Shown here: positions 8,694-17,829 of the stretch, piece by piece
How positions within the stretch are numbered: position 1 is the stretch's first letter
How the letters are laid out: each line of letters begins with the position of its first letter
Source of the DNA: JAENWD01 sp963796915
Lineage (GTDB): Bacteria; Acidobacteriota; Vicinamibacteria; Vicinamibacterales; JAENWD01
NCBI GenBank assembly: GCA_963796915.1
Contig: CAWCNI010000002.1
Span: 1,178,001 to 1,242,000, forward strand
Length of the DNA stretch: 64,000 nt
Direction of reading: 5' to 3'
The notes under the pieces: generated by a model
The model's input: the letters and a program-made list of their open reading frames with translations, nothing else
Databases searched by the model: none
What the model was told of the DNA's origin: nothing
Position numbers and translations under genes: made by a program

Positions 8694-9257
8694 ATGACCA
8701 GGACGTTGATAGCCGGCGTCTTTGCCGGCGCCGCCCTGCTGTGTGCGGCGAAGCCGACGGTCGCACAGGACAAGGGCAAGACAGAGGCCGCCGAGCTCGC
8801 GAGCGCGTCCCAGGCGGCTTTGAAGCAGCTCTACGCCAGCGCGCCGTTGGCGAAGGAACTCGGGCCCAAGGCGCACGCCATTCTGGTGTTCCCCAAGGTC
8901 ACGAAGGCGGGCCTTGGGATCGGCGGGCAGTATGGCGAAGGCACGCTGTTCAAGGGCGGGGCGGCGGTCGCCTACTACAAGACAACGGGCGCGTCGTTCG
9001 GGCTGCAGGCGGGCGGCCAGAAGTACGGCTACGCGATGCTGTTCATGAACGAGAAGGCGCTCGAACAGCTGGACAACGCAAACGGCTTCGAGGTCGGCGT
9101 CGGACCCAGCGTCGTCCTGGTGGACGAGGGCATGGCCAAGACCACGACGACGACGACGCTGAAGGACGACATTTACGCTTTCGTCTTCGGGCAGAAGGGG
9201 TTGATGGCGGGCCTCGGGATCCAGGGCAACAAGATCAGCAAGATCACGCCGAAGTAG
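8694..9257 (+). CDS. exported SYLF-domain (Ysc84-like) lipid-binding protein
   Basis: The ATG at 8694 has AAGGAG eight bases upstream. A signal peptide ending TVAQDKGK is followed by a single SYLF domain: HAILVFPKVTKAGLGIGGQYGEG, then a Gly-rich strand region (ASFGLQAGGQKYGYAMLFM) and a C-terminal GLMAGLGIQGNKISKI. Eukaryotic SYLF domains bind phosphoinositides; bacterial exported ones have unknown roles at the envelope. About 190 residues, the usual bacterial size. Between DUF502 and aquaporin genes it suggests an osmotic or envelope theme. Confidence 0.9.
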   Translation: MTRTLIAGVFAGAALLCAAKPTVAQDKGKTEAAELASASQAALKQLYASAPLAKELGPKAHAILVFPKVTKAGLGIGGQYGEGTLFKGGAAVAYYKTTGASFGLQAGGQKYGYAMLFMNEKALEQLDNANGFEVGVGPSVVLVDEGMAKTTTTTTLKDDIYAFVFGQKGLMAGLGIQGNKISKITPK

Positions 9258-9315
9258 CCTGACGGCGCCAAGCCCGCGCGTAGTTCCGAACCAGTTCTCA
9301 CCAAAGGAGTGCGCC

Positions 9316-10038
9316 GTGTTCTCTAAGTTCTCTGCCGAGTTTATCGGCACGTTCTGGCTCGTTCTCGGCGGTTGCGGCAGCGCGGTCCTCGCGGCCGGCG
9401 TTCCCGGCGTCGGGATTGGATGGCTCGGGGTGTCGCTGGCTTTCGGTCTCACCGTCCTGTCGGGCGCGTATGCCCTCGGTCCGATCTCCGGCGGTCACTT
9501 CAACCCCGCCGTCTCCGTCGGCTTGTGGGCGGCAGGCCGCTTTCCCGCTCGCCTGCTGTTGCCATATGGCGTGGCGCAAGTCCTCGGCGGCATCGGCGGC
9601 GCGGCCGTGCTGTACGTCATCGCAAGCGGCCGCGCTGACTTCAGCCTCGCCGCCGGGTTCGCCTCCAACGGCTACGGCGAGCATTCACCGGGCGGATATT
9701 CGCTTCAGGCGGGGCTGGTCTGCGAAGTCGTGATGACGTTCATGTTTCTGGCAGTCATTCTTGGCACCACTCACAAACGCGCTCCAGTCGGATTCGCCGG
9801 CCTCGCCATCGGCCTCGGACTGACGCTGATCCATCTGATCAGCATCCCGGTGACGAACACCTCTGTCAATCCGGCTCGCAGCACCGCAACCGCGCTGTTC
9901 GTTGGCGGCTGGGCCGTCGGGCAACTCTGGCTGTTCTGGCTGGCTCCGATGATCGGCGCCGCAGGCGCCGGCTTCGCATCGAGGATGTTCCAGGGCGTCG
10001 TCGAAGAGCCGCCGGTGACCGGACGCATCACCGCGTAG
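9316..10038 (+). CDS. aqpZ: aquaporin Z
   Basis: Six-helix water channel of the MIP family. Both NPA boxes are present: GGHFNPAVS (residues 63-65) and TNTSVNPARST (185-187). Regions around them (FWLVLGGCGSAVLAAG, FASNGYGEHSPGGYS, LTLIHLISIPVTNTSVNP) closely follow Escherichia coli AqpZ, so water rather than glycerol selectivity is likely. The start is GTG at 9316 with AAAGGAG upstream. The length of 240 residues is typical. It is the last gene of the plus-strand group before a convergent gene. Confidence 0.97.
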   Translation: MFSKFSAEFIGTFWLVLGGCGSAVLAAGVPGVGIGWLGVSLAFGLTVLSGAYALGPISGGHFNPAVSVGLWAAGRFPARLLLPYGVAQVLGGIGGAAVLYVIASGRADFSLAAGFASNGYGEHSPGGYSLQAGLVCEVVMTFMFLAVILGTTHKRAPVGFAGLAIGLGLTLIHLISIPVTNTSVNPARSTATALFVGGWAVGQLWLFWLAPMIGAAGAGFASRMFQGVVEEPPVTGRITA

Positions 10039-10081
10039 GCGTCCTCTGATTCGGGCGGCGCAATGGTTCAGGGACCATTCG

Positions 10082-11953
10082 CTATGGCATCTGTATCTCG
10101 TACGAAGTGACTCGCCAGGCGCCGTCGGCTTTCCGCCACAGCAGTCGCAGGACCGGCGCGTCGCCGGCCTGAGTGCGGAAGCGGAAGGTCATGCCGAACG
10201 CCTGTCCGTATTCGAGCGGCAGGGGATCGGGCGGCAGTGCGCCGCGGCGGCGGGCCTCGCACTCGACGGCGTCGGCAAGTGCATTCGGAAAGCTGGTGAG
10301 GCTGAAGATGCGCGAGTACGGCTGATCCATCACGCGAATCGCCGGGTGGAGGGGCTCGGCCGACTCGAGGATGGTGTCCAGACTGCGGCCCGGACCAACC
10401 CATTGGCCGGCCCGTTCCAGATTGGCGCGAATCTTCTGGCCGGCATCGTCGGCGGACAGCGACGCCGGTGCCTCTGGTGCGCGCATCAGGTCGTAACACG
10501 CGTAGCTGCTCGGCGACAGATAGTGAAACGCCGCGTCATAGTCCTTGCGAACCAGCCAGGCGTCCACGAACGACTTCGCCGCGTGAACGAGCACGAGGTC
10601 GGCCTTGATTCGCACGACCGCGGGCTCGGCCGGCGCAATCGGAACCGGCGTCGCATCGGGCTTCGGCGCGACGTGCCAGGACACGATCTTCCAGTAGCCA
10701 TCCTCTTTAGCCCACAGCAGCGCGACGGACGTGTCGCTGGCCGCCCCGGCGACGCGGAAGACCGAGGCAAAGTGCTGCGCGTACGCGCCGGCGCCCTTCG
10801 TTGGCGCGCCTGGCGTGAGCTGGCTCGCGCAGTCGAACCTGACCGCGACACTGTCGGGCACGTCGTAGAGCACGAACTGGGCTTGATGAGGCTGGGGCAC
10901 CGCGCGAAGCCCCGGGATTGGAAGGGGCAAGCCGATCGTCAGGCCTTCCAGCGAGTCGTGTTTCCCGAGGGCGTCGTGGGCGGCTTTCAGATTGACCAGG
11001 AGCTGCACCGGCGCGAGCCCGCGATCGAACGCTGACGGATCGGGCGCGTCCTGTGCCAGGCACGCGTATGACCGTTCCGACACGTAGCCCATGGCGGCCA
11101 CGACGTCGCCTTCGACCAGCCACGCCCGCAGGAAGTCGGGCACCATCTCGTCGATTTTCTTTTTTCCCGCGCGCGGAGTCTTCGGCAGCGTAAATGCGGA
11201 AATCGTGTCCTTGGCGGCAGGAGTCCTGTCGAGGCTCACACCGAAGAAACTGCGCCACCAGTTCTGAAAGCCCAGCCACCGTTCGGCGTGCCGCTCGGCG
11301 TTGTCGCCGGCGCGGACGTCCGAGTTCGACGCGCTCAGGTGCCCGTTGAACAGCGACACCGGAAAGCCCGACGATCGATAGTCGACGTCGATGTCGGCGA
11401 GTCGCCCGTCCATGGCAATTGACACCTGAATCGACGGCGCACCGCCCTGCTCGCGGTAGTTGATCGGATAACCCTTGTGGTAGACCGTGTTGTCCACACC
11501 CCGCTTGAACTCGCGCGAGCGATTCATCATCTCGCGCGCGTTGGCTGTCAATCGGCCGTACAGCCGGAACTGGCGGTCACCGGAGGTTCCCGGGACTTCG
11601 CCTTTGACCGTGTCGACACGCTCGATGAGCGCGAGGGCGTCGCCGAACTTCTGGCCCGACTCGTCGGTGAGAGAAGTCGTCAGCAACGCGTGCGTCACTG
11701 CGTCGAATGTCGTCTTCGCGGAAAGGGTGAGGATGTCGTCGTAGAACGTACGCGTGTCCAGGCTCTGACCGGTCACCTTGTTGAACCGCGCCACCCAGTC
11801 GCCGACCAGCTGCTGGCGACGTTGGTCGAGATCGGAGAACGCTCCGCCAAAGCGCCGCGGGGGCTGCTGTGCGATGAGGAGTTGCACGGCGAGCACGCCG
11901 ACGAGCACGCCGCATGCGGTCCCAAACGTTCGCCTTATCCAGCGGAGCGACAT
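10082..11953 (-). CDS. exported protein with internal duplication, function unknown
   Basis: The ATG at 11953 is preceded by GAGGG. An N-terminal membrane/signal segment (VLVGVLAVQLLIAQQ) leads to a helical region and then two related halves, about 272-430 and 460-620. Each starts FLRAWLVEGD or FVDAWLVRKD, has a YVSERSYACL or YLSPSSYACY block, and ends with an LLW-K-DG-W signature. These repeats look like NTF2-like or SnoaL-like modules, but this is a guess from shape only. The gene begins 30 nt after the DUF481 gene and is likely co-transcribed with it. Confidence 0.7.
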   Translation of the reverse strand: MSLRWIRRTFGTACGVLVGVLAVQLLIAQQPPRRFGGAFSDLDQRRQQLVGDWVARFNKVTGQSLDTRTFYDDILTLSAKTTFDAVTHALLTTSLTDESGQKFGDALALIERVDTVKGEVPGTSGDRQFRLYGRLTANAREMMNRSREFKRGVDNTVYHKGYPINYREQGGAPSIQVSIAMDGRLADIDVDYRSSGFPVSLFNGHLSASNSDVRAGDNAERHAERWLGFQNWWRSFFGVSLDRTPAAKDTISAFTLPKTPRAGKKKIDEMVPDFLRAWLVEGDVVAAMGYVSERSYACLAQDAPDPSAFDRGLAPVQLLVNLKAAHDALGKHDSLEGLTIGLPLPIPGLRAVPQPHQAQFVLYDVPDSVAVRFDCASQLTPGAPTKGAGAYAQHFASVFRVAGAASDTSVALLWAKEDGYWKIVSWHVAPKPDATPVPIAPAEPAVVRIKADLVLVHAAKSFVDAWLVRKDYDAAFHYLSPSSYACYDLMRAPEAPASLSADDAGQKIRANLERAGQWVGPGRSLDTILESAEPLHPAIRVMDQPYSRIFSLTSFPNALADAVECEARRRGALPPDPLPLEYGQAFGMTFRFRTQAGDAPVLRLLWRKADGAWRVTSYEIQMP

Positions 11954-11982
11954 GATCGGCAATCCCTCAGTTGTGGCACTTC

Positions 11983-13021
11983 TCAGTAGCTCCAGCCGAT
12001 GGACGCGACGATGCCAACGTCGTTGGTATTGGCCGCGGGGTTCGGGGGCCGGTTGTCATAGGTGTTGTAGAGATTGAGCGCTACGAAGAGATCCTTCCAG
12101 AGCTCGCGCTTGATACCGGCGTCCAGCTGCACGCGCTGGCGGCCAGTCTCGCTCAGGCTCGGGTAATACTGCAAGCTGATGTCGATGTTCGTTTTCGGCC
12201 GATCATACGTGTAGAACGCCGTCTCCACCGTTAAGAGCGCCTCGACGTTCTGCGTCGGCTCGACGTCCACGCCCCGCTCCTGGTTGACCGCCAGCCCGGC
12301 GCCGAGCACGAGCTGCGCGCGATTGGTATTGACCAGACGGGGACCCACCGCGGCTCCGACCTGCGATCGCAGCGTCGACGCCAAGGCTCTCGTTGGTCTC
12401 GAAGCGCGCCGCCGTCAGGACGAACCAACGCTGCCACGGGTATCGCAGATACGAGGCTTCCACGTACGCGCGATCGTCCCGGCTCGACTCGTCAGTCTGC
12501 GTCTGGGTGAGCGATGCCGTGACGCGCGTCCTGGACGCGAGCTTGCGGTAGACGGTATCGAAGTTCAGGTTGAGCTGCGCCACGCCACTGGACCGCGTGT
12601 AGCTGAACCCCGCGTCGATCGACCCATCGAGGCGTTCCCAGAAGCTGGTGCCAATCGGCGTGATCAGCGTCACCTCCGACATCCGAAGCGGCACGGCTCC
12701 GACTGACGTCACGACGGTAAGTGATCGGTCGGCCGACATGCCGAGGCTGCCCAGGAATCGGCGGCCATCGGTGGTGAGCACCTCGACGAGCCGCGTGGCG
12801 ACGACGCTCGAGAGCTTGTCCCATTCCAGATAAAGCGTGCCGGCGTCGTCGGTCTTGAACTCGAGCCTGCCGCGCTCGAGGCGCACGATCTCGCCGGTGA
12901 TGCGATCGCGGTTGGCGAGCGTCACCACGTCGGTGCGTCCCTGGGCGCGTGCGCTCGCCGTCACTGACAAGGCGAGGACGATCGCCGCAATCGCCCTCCT
13001 GCTTCCCTGTGTGATCATCAT
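11983..13021 (-). pseudogene. DUF481-type outer-membrane protein, frameshifted as read
   Basis: Signal peptide (AIAAIVLALSVTASARAQ), then a small beta domain (VVTLANRDRITGEIVRLERG, TTDGRRFLGSLG), then a DUF481 barrel (SIDAGFSYTRSSGVAQLNL through YTYDRPKTNIDISLQYYP to VGIVASIGWSY). The frame is lost after ETNESLGVD; removing the C at 12373 (plus strand) joins it to LRSQVGAAVGPRLVN. The fragments as read are 12203-13021 and 11983-12384. DUF481 proteins resemble the salt-induced YdiY of enterobacteria. A sigma-54-like promoter lies 100 nt upstream. Two tandem ATG codons start the gene; 13021 is used. Confidence 0.82.
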
Positions 13022-13119
13022 TCGGCCTGAACGCGGCGGCGTTGTCTCTCAGCCAACCGGGCCAGCACGGTCGCGCGGCTGACGACTGGCACAGTGCACG
13101 TTGGCCGTGCAGGTGGTTA

Positions 13120-13135
13120 AGCACGGCATGTGCCA
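13120..13135 (-). promoter_or_regulatory. candidate sigma-54 promoter, DUF481 gene
   Basis: The minus strand reads TGGCACATGCCGTGCT, identical over 16 bases to the promoter at 6620-6635. GG and GC spacing is exact. Predicted start is near 13109, giving an 88-nt leader. Confidence 0.62.
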
Positions 13136-13186
13136 CGCGATGCCGATCCCGTTTCGAGATGAGCAACGGGCGTCCGTGGCAACGCC

Positions 13187-13221
13187 GCCTCCGGCATTCC
13201 GGAGGCGCTCCGCGGAGCCGG
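13187..13221. repeat. palindromic element copy 3
   Basis: CCTCCGGCATTCCGGAGG followed by CGCTCCGCGGAGCCGG. It shares the full 18-base core with copy 1 and lies 50-90 bp upstream of the -24 box at 13134. Confidence 0.65.
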
Positions 13222-13403
13222 GGCCACGCCGCCGCGAATTTCAGGGTAAATTGCCGACGTCGGGGAGGTCAGCGAGCGCATCGACCCGCCATCGGCACAG
13301 CCGATGCTCTACCGGCTCGCCGCAGGGGCCGTGCGAGAACAACGGCTTCAGCGACTGCGGGTGAAATGGCCGACCGGTTGGCCGGAGGAGAGGAGTCTCG
13401 AGT

Positions 13404-14813
13404 GTGGCGATGAACGAGATACCGAGCGCCGAGGCCGATCCGCTGGCGCCCCGACCCGATGACGAGCCGGAGATGCCCGCCGGGCTCCTTCACCGGCTCT
13501 CGCGCCGCATCGAGCGGGCGCTGGTGTGGAACAACATCTTTCGCGTCACGAGCTACCTGCGTTCTGCGCTCTGGCTGATTCCGTTCCTCTCGATCGTCCT
13601 GGTGCTCATCGTGGCTCCATCGCTGCGCGTCCTCGACGCGTGGCTCGGGTGGCGCCTCTCAGGATTGGGCCTGTCCGGCGCCCAGGCGCTCTACCAGACG
13701 ACCATCACGCTGACGCTGTCCTTCGTCGTGTTCACGTTCGGGTCGCTGCTCGTAGCGATCCAGGTGGCGGGCGGCCAGCTGACGCCGCGCATCATCGCGA
13801 CGACCCTGCTGCGCGACAACGTCGTCCGCTACAGCGTCGGGCTGTTCGTCTTCACCCTCGTGTTCGCCGTCATGGCGCTCAATCGTCTCGATAAGACGGT
13901 CTACGAGATCGTGTCCCTGATCACGGCCGTGCTCGCGATTGCGTGCATGGCGACGTTTCTGTTCCTCATCGACTATGCGGCGCGGCTCCTCCGGCCAATC
14001 AGCATTCTTTCGCGCGTCGGCGACGAAGGCGCCGGCGTCATCGCGGCTGTCTACCCCCACGCGGCCGGCGCCATGGACGCCGTCGACGCCGCGTTCGTCG
14101 CTCCTGAAGGACGACGACGGGTGGTGCTGCATCGCGGTGCGTCCGCCAACGTCCTGGCCGTCGATCTCAAGACGCTGGTCGCGGGTGCCCGGCGGGCCGG
14201 CGGCATCATCGAGGTGCTTCCGCAGGTCGGGGACTTCGTGTGCACAGGCGATCCGCTATTCGAACTGCATGGCGGCGCTGTCGCGATCCAGGACCACCGA
14301 CTGCAATCGAGCGTCGCCTTCGGACCCGAGCGGACGATGGAGCAGGACCCGCTCTTCGCGTTCCGCATCATCACTGATATCGCCCTCAAGGCCCTCTCGC
14401 CGGCGATTAACGACCCGACCACCGGTGTGCTGGCACTCGACCAGTTGCAGCGCCTGCTGCGGCTCGTCGGCCGACGCCGGCTGCGCAGCGAGATCATCGC
14501 CGATCGATCCGGGGCTCCGCGTGTCATCTTCAGGACACCGAACTGGGAAGACTTCGTCGCGGTGGCCTGCACGGAGATCCGCGCCTGTGGCGCGGGGCAG
14601 GTGCAGATCGCCAGGCGGCTCCGGGCCATGCTCGACAACCTGATCGGGACGCTCCCTGCCGGCCGACACGTCGCGCTCAATGCCGAACGCCACCGCCTCG
14701 ATCAGGTGATCGCGTCGCTGTACGCACTCCCGGAGGACCGCGAACTTGCTGCCATTCCGGATTATCAGGGGCTGGGAGGGTCGTCGGCGTCGCGCGTGAG
14801 CGGGCGGCCGTAA
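13404..14813 (+). CDS. DUF2254 membrane protein
   Basis: Predicted inner-membrane protein with four N-terminal helices (ALWLIPFLSIVLVLIVAP, TITLTLSFVVFTFGSLLVA, GLFVFTLVFAVMAL, ITAVLAIACMATFLFLI). The DUF2254 soluble domain follows, with GQLTPRIIATTLLRDNVV after helix 2 and DIALKALSPAINDPTTGV near residue 330. The family's function is unknown. GTG 13404 sits nine bases after GAGAGGAG; an ATG two codons later is the alternative. Length of 469 residues is normal. Regulation may involve the weak -24/-12 match at 13293. Confidence 0.9.
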   Translation: MAMNEIPSAEADPLAPRPDDEPEMPAGLLHRLSRRIERALVWNNIFRVTSYLRSALWLIPFLSIVLVLIVAPSLRVLDAWLGWRLSGLGLSGAQALYQTTITLTLSFVVFTFGSLLVAIQVAGGQLTPRIIATTLLRDNVVRYSVGLFVFTLVFAVMALNRLDKTVYEIVSLITAVLAIACMATFLFLIDYAARLLRPISILSRVGDEGAGVIAAVYPHAAGAMDAVDAAFVAPEGRRRVVLHRGASANVLAVDLKTLVAGARRAGGIIEVLPQVGDFVCTGDPLFELHGGAVAIQDHRLQSSVAFGPERTMEQDPLFAFRIITDIALKALSPAINDPTTGVLALDQLQRLLRLVGRRRLRSEIIADRSGAPRVIFRTPNWEDFVAVACTEIRACGAGQVQIARRLRAMLDNLIGTLPAGRHVALNAERHRLDQVIASLYALPEDRELAAIPDYQGLGGSSASRVSGRP

Positions 14814-14826
14814 CCGCCGGGTGAGC

Positions 14827-15261
14827 TCAGCGCAGGACCGAGACGAAGGTGCGTCGTGCCCGTGCCTCGCGCACGGCAAGCTGCAGGTCGGACGCGAGCC
14901 GCGACTTGATCACGTAGCCGCTGCCGCCCGCCATCAGCGCCGCTTCGACGACCTCGGCGTCGTTGTGCACCGTGAGGAACACAATCGCCGCTGTCGATCC
15001 GGCGAGCCGGAGGCGATGCGCGACGTCGAGGCCCGACATCTCCGGCATCGAGATGTCCATCACGATCACGTCGGGCCGCAGTGCGGCTGCGGCGGCGAGC
15101 GCCGCGGCGCCGTCGCGCACCTGGCCGACAATGACGCACGCGGACGCAAGCGCCGCGGCCGCGCGCTCGAGCATCGCGGGATTGTCATCGACCAGCAGCA
15201 CGCGCGCTTGATCGCTTGCCGGCTCGGGGCGCGGCCTAGACGATGTGGTGCTTGACGGCAT
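14827..15261 (-). CDS. stand-alone response regulator receiver protein
   Basis: CheY-like receiver domain. Acidic pocket Asp25/Asp26 (VLLVDDNPAM), phosphoacceptor Asp69 (VIVMDISMPEMSG), Thr97 and Lys119 (SGYVIKSR) are all present. No output domain follows, so it acts by protein contact or as a phosphate sink. Its start overlaps the end of the NarL-type regulator by 26 nt, so the two are translationally coupled. It is the last gene of the receptor/kinase/regulator operon. Confidence 0.9.
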   Translation of the reverse strand: MPSSTTSSRPRPEPASDQARVLLVDDNPAMLERAAAALASACVIVGQVRDGAAALAAAAALRPDVIVMDISMPEMSGLDVAHRLRLAGSTAAIVFLTVHNDAEVVEAALMAGGSGYVIKSRLASDLQLAVREARARRTFVSVLR

Positions 15262-15865
15262 ACTGGACGAGCTCGGCGGTCGACTTGACCTTGAGCTGCT
15301 CCATGATTCGGTACTTATGGAACGCGACCGTCCTGGCGGTGAGATTGAGGACGTGGCCCACTTCTTTCATCGAGCGCCCCTCAGCCAGGAGCTGCAGCAC
15401 CTCCCGCTGACGCGGCGTCAACTCCTGGCCCGGGCCGCTCTCGCCTGGGCGGATGAGCGAGCCGACGAGGCCTTCGGTGATGAGCGGCGTCACGTACGAT
15501 TGACCGGCCATGACCTGGCGAATCGCCGTCAGCAGCTCTGATGTTGCCGACTGTTTGAGAACGTAGCCCGACGCGCCGGCGCGGAAGGCCTCGGCGGCGA
15601 TATCGGTGTCTTCGTTCATCGTCACGAAGATCAGCTTGACAGTCCGCGAGTTACGCCTGATTTGACGCGCCGCCTCGAGGCCGTTGAGCAACGGCATCGC
15701 GATGTCGAGGACGACGATGTCGGGGGCGAGCTGCTCGGCGGCGGCAACGAGTGCCCGGCCATCCGAGACCTGACCGACGATGTCGCAGTCGGCCGACAGC
15801 AGCTTTTCGAATGCGCCGAGCAGCAGCGCGTGATCGTCGGCGAGCAGGACACGGGGTCGGGCCAT
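15236..15865 (-). CDS. NarL/FixJ-family response regulator
   Basis: Receiver domain with Asp10/Asp11, phosphoacceptor Asp54 (IVVLDIAMPLLNG), Thr82 and Lys104. A LuxR-type helix-turn-helix follows (ELTPRQREVLQLLAEGRS, then LTARTVAFHKYRIMEQL). The ATG at 15865 is chosen because MARPRVLLADDH is the normal N-terminus; a GTG at 15934 would add 23 residues. The cognate kinase is the histidine kinase encoded just upstream, which is of the matching HisKA_3 class. Confidence 0.93.
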   Translation of the reverse strand: MARPRVLLADDHALLLGAFEKLLSADCDIVGQVSDGRALVAAAEQLAPDIVVLDIAMPLLNGLEAARQIRRNSRTVKLIFVTMNEDTDIAAEAFRAGASGYVLKQSATSELLTAIRQVMAGQSYVTPLITEGLVGSLIRPGESGPGQELTPRQREVLQLLAEGRSMKEVGHVLNLTARTVAFHKYRIMEQLKVKSTAELVQYAVKHHIV

Positions 15866-15994
15866 ACCCAGACACTCTCTCCAATCCGAACGGTTGATTG
15901 CGAGCGGTGTCGGTTCTGTCTCCAGGAACGTCACGATCCCACGCTACGCGCCTGAGGCGGCGCATGCTATGCAGAATCGGCAGTGCCGACGAAT

Positions 15995-17826
15995 TTATCC
16001 TGCTCGCTCCACGGTGGCCGCCGCGCCACCCTTCGTGAGCGCGAGCGGCACCCTGATCGTGAACGACGTCCCGGCCGCGGGCGTGGACCGGATGTCGAGC
16101 GTGCCTCCGATCCCCTCGACGCGCTCGCTGATGCTGATGAGGCCCAGCCCCTTGCCCCACGAGGACTCGACGTCGAAGCCGACGCCGTTGTCCGCAATGG
16201 TCAGGACGAGCATCGGCCCGGCCCCTCGCAGGGACACGTCCACGGCTCTGGCTCCACTGTACTTCAACGCGTTCTGCAGGGCCTCCTGCACGATGCGAAA
16301 GACCGAGAGTGTCAGATCTTGGGCAAATTCGACGGGACATCGTCGTGCGTGAAGGTGATGGCCGTGTCGGACCGCGACAGTTCGCGCTGGAGCGACGCGA
16401 GCGCGGCGACCAGGCTGATCAGGCGCAGTTTCGTCGGATGCAGGCGGTGCGAGAGGTCGTGCACGCTCCTGACCAGGTCCTGCGTCCGGTTCATCGCATC
16501 GGTGGCGAGCGCCTGGGCGTTTGGCGGCACCACCCCGCTCAATAGCTCCAGATCTATCGAAAGCAGGGCGACCTGCTGGCTGATGTCGTCGTGGAGCTCG
16601 CGGGCGATTCTGGAACGTTCGGTGTCCTGGGCCTGGAGCAGCCGCGAGCCGAGATCGCGGATGCGCTCGTCGCTGTTGCGTAGCGCCTCCTCGTTGCCAC
16701 GGACCCGAGCCTCTGCACGCCAACGCTTCCGTCTCTGCACGAGCAGCCCGGCGATGAGAAGCGTTTGCGCCAGCAGCACTGCCGCGGCGGCGAGGAGGTA
16801 GGGCCAATAGCGGGCCCACACGGACGGATCTCTGAAGAGCACGCGCGTGCCTTGCGGCACGCGGGATTCGCCGATGCCCCATCGCTGCAGCTGGCGCCAG
16901 TCCACCTGCCTGACATTGAGGTTGGGCGAGGCAACGGGAATGCTATCAGCGCGCTCTCCCGACAAGACGCGCAGCGTCAACCGTCCGACCGCCTGAAGCT
17001 GTCCTGTCTGGTCCTTGAGACTGCCCCCGAGAATGCCCCGGCCCATCGCCGAGTCGACCCAGCAGTACACCGGCGCGTTGGAAACCCTGACCAGTCGGTC
17101 CAGGTACTCGAGGGGATGGACGTTGCCGCCTTCGCCCGTCCGATTGACCATCAGGTAATAGACGGCGGAGTGGGCCGGCAGGCTCGCAACCTTCGACTCG
17201 AGCGCGGCGGTGGCCAGCGCGCTCAGGTAATTGATGGCGAACCGGGTCTGGAATGGCTGGAACTGCCTCCGCGCGATGCTCTCGTACTCCTGGTCCGCCG
17301 GCGCCGCCCCGGTGACGACGAAGACCTGGTGCACGTCAGGCTGGAGGTCGGCGATGAACGCGAGGGTGTCTTTGAAGTCGAAGCCGGTGACGAGGCCGGT
17401 GGTGTTTTCGGTACGTTCGGTGACCGGAGACGTCGCGAAGAAGATGATTGGCGTGTCAGGCGACCATTCGCGACGAGCGACGCGGACCAGCGCGAGCGCG
17501 GCGTCCTGCACGGCAATGATCGCGTCAAAATGGACGCCCTTGTACTTCAGGAGCAGGAAGTTCTTGAAGGCTGCCTGATACGCGGCATCCGGAAACCTGG
17601 CCTGATCGATGTATTCCGAGTAGTAGTCGACGTGACCCAGGCCCTGCTCGAGGATTCGCGGCAATTCGCGCTCGCCGATCGCGACAATCTGCGCATCTCG
17701 CCGCGTGGAGTAGACGACGAGCACCTGCTTCTCGGACTGCGCCCGCGTCAGCGCCGCCACGGCGATCGGGAACGCCAGGTACACGAGGCAGACGCTTGCG
17801 CCGATTCCGACGAGTTGCCGTCGCAT
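15995..17826 (-). pseudogene. histidine kinase with ABC substrate-binding-type sensor, frameshifted as read
   Basis: Membrane sensor kinase. Residues 34-310 form a periplasmic domain like ABC_sub_bind proteins (KQVLVVYSTRRDAQ, DAIIAVQDAALALV, IIFFATSPVTERT), followed by a membrane helix (341-364), a HisKA_3 dimerisation helix with His412 (ARELHDDISQQ) and a HATPase domain (RIVQEALQNALKYS, IADNGVGFD, GLGLISISERVEG). The frame breaks after DVPSNLP at about 16320: one missing C on the plus strand would give PEDLTLSVFRIVQEAL. The first fragment stops at 16312. The ATG at 17826 is 3 nt after the TonB receptor's stop, so both are in one operon. Confidence 0.85.
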
Positions 17827-17829
17827 GCG

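Larger units (their letters stand above)
13022..13403. promoter_or_regulatory. divergent control region, DUF481 / DUF2254
   Basis: 382 bp without a gene. It holds a minus-strand -24/-12 promoter (13120-13135), one palindromic element (13187-13221) and a weaker plus-strand -24/-12 match, CGGCACAGCCGATGCT, at 13293-13308. Confidence 0.55.

Noticed and set aside
13087..13102. TGGCACAGTGCACGTT as another sigma-54 promoter
   Set aside because: It has the -24 box but lacks GC at the required -12 position.
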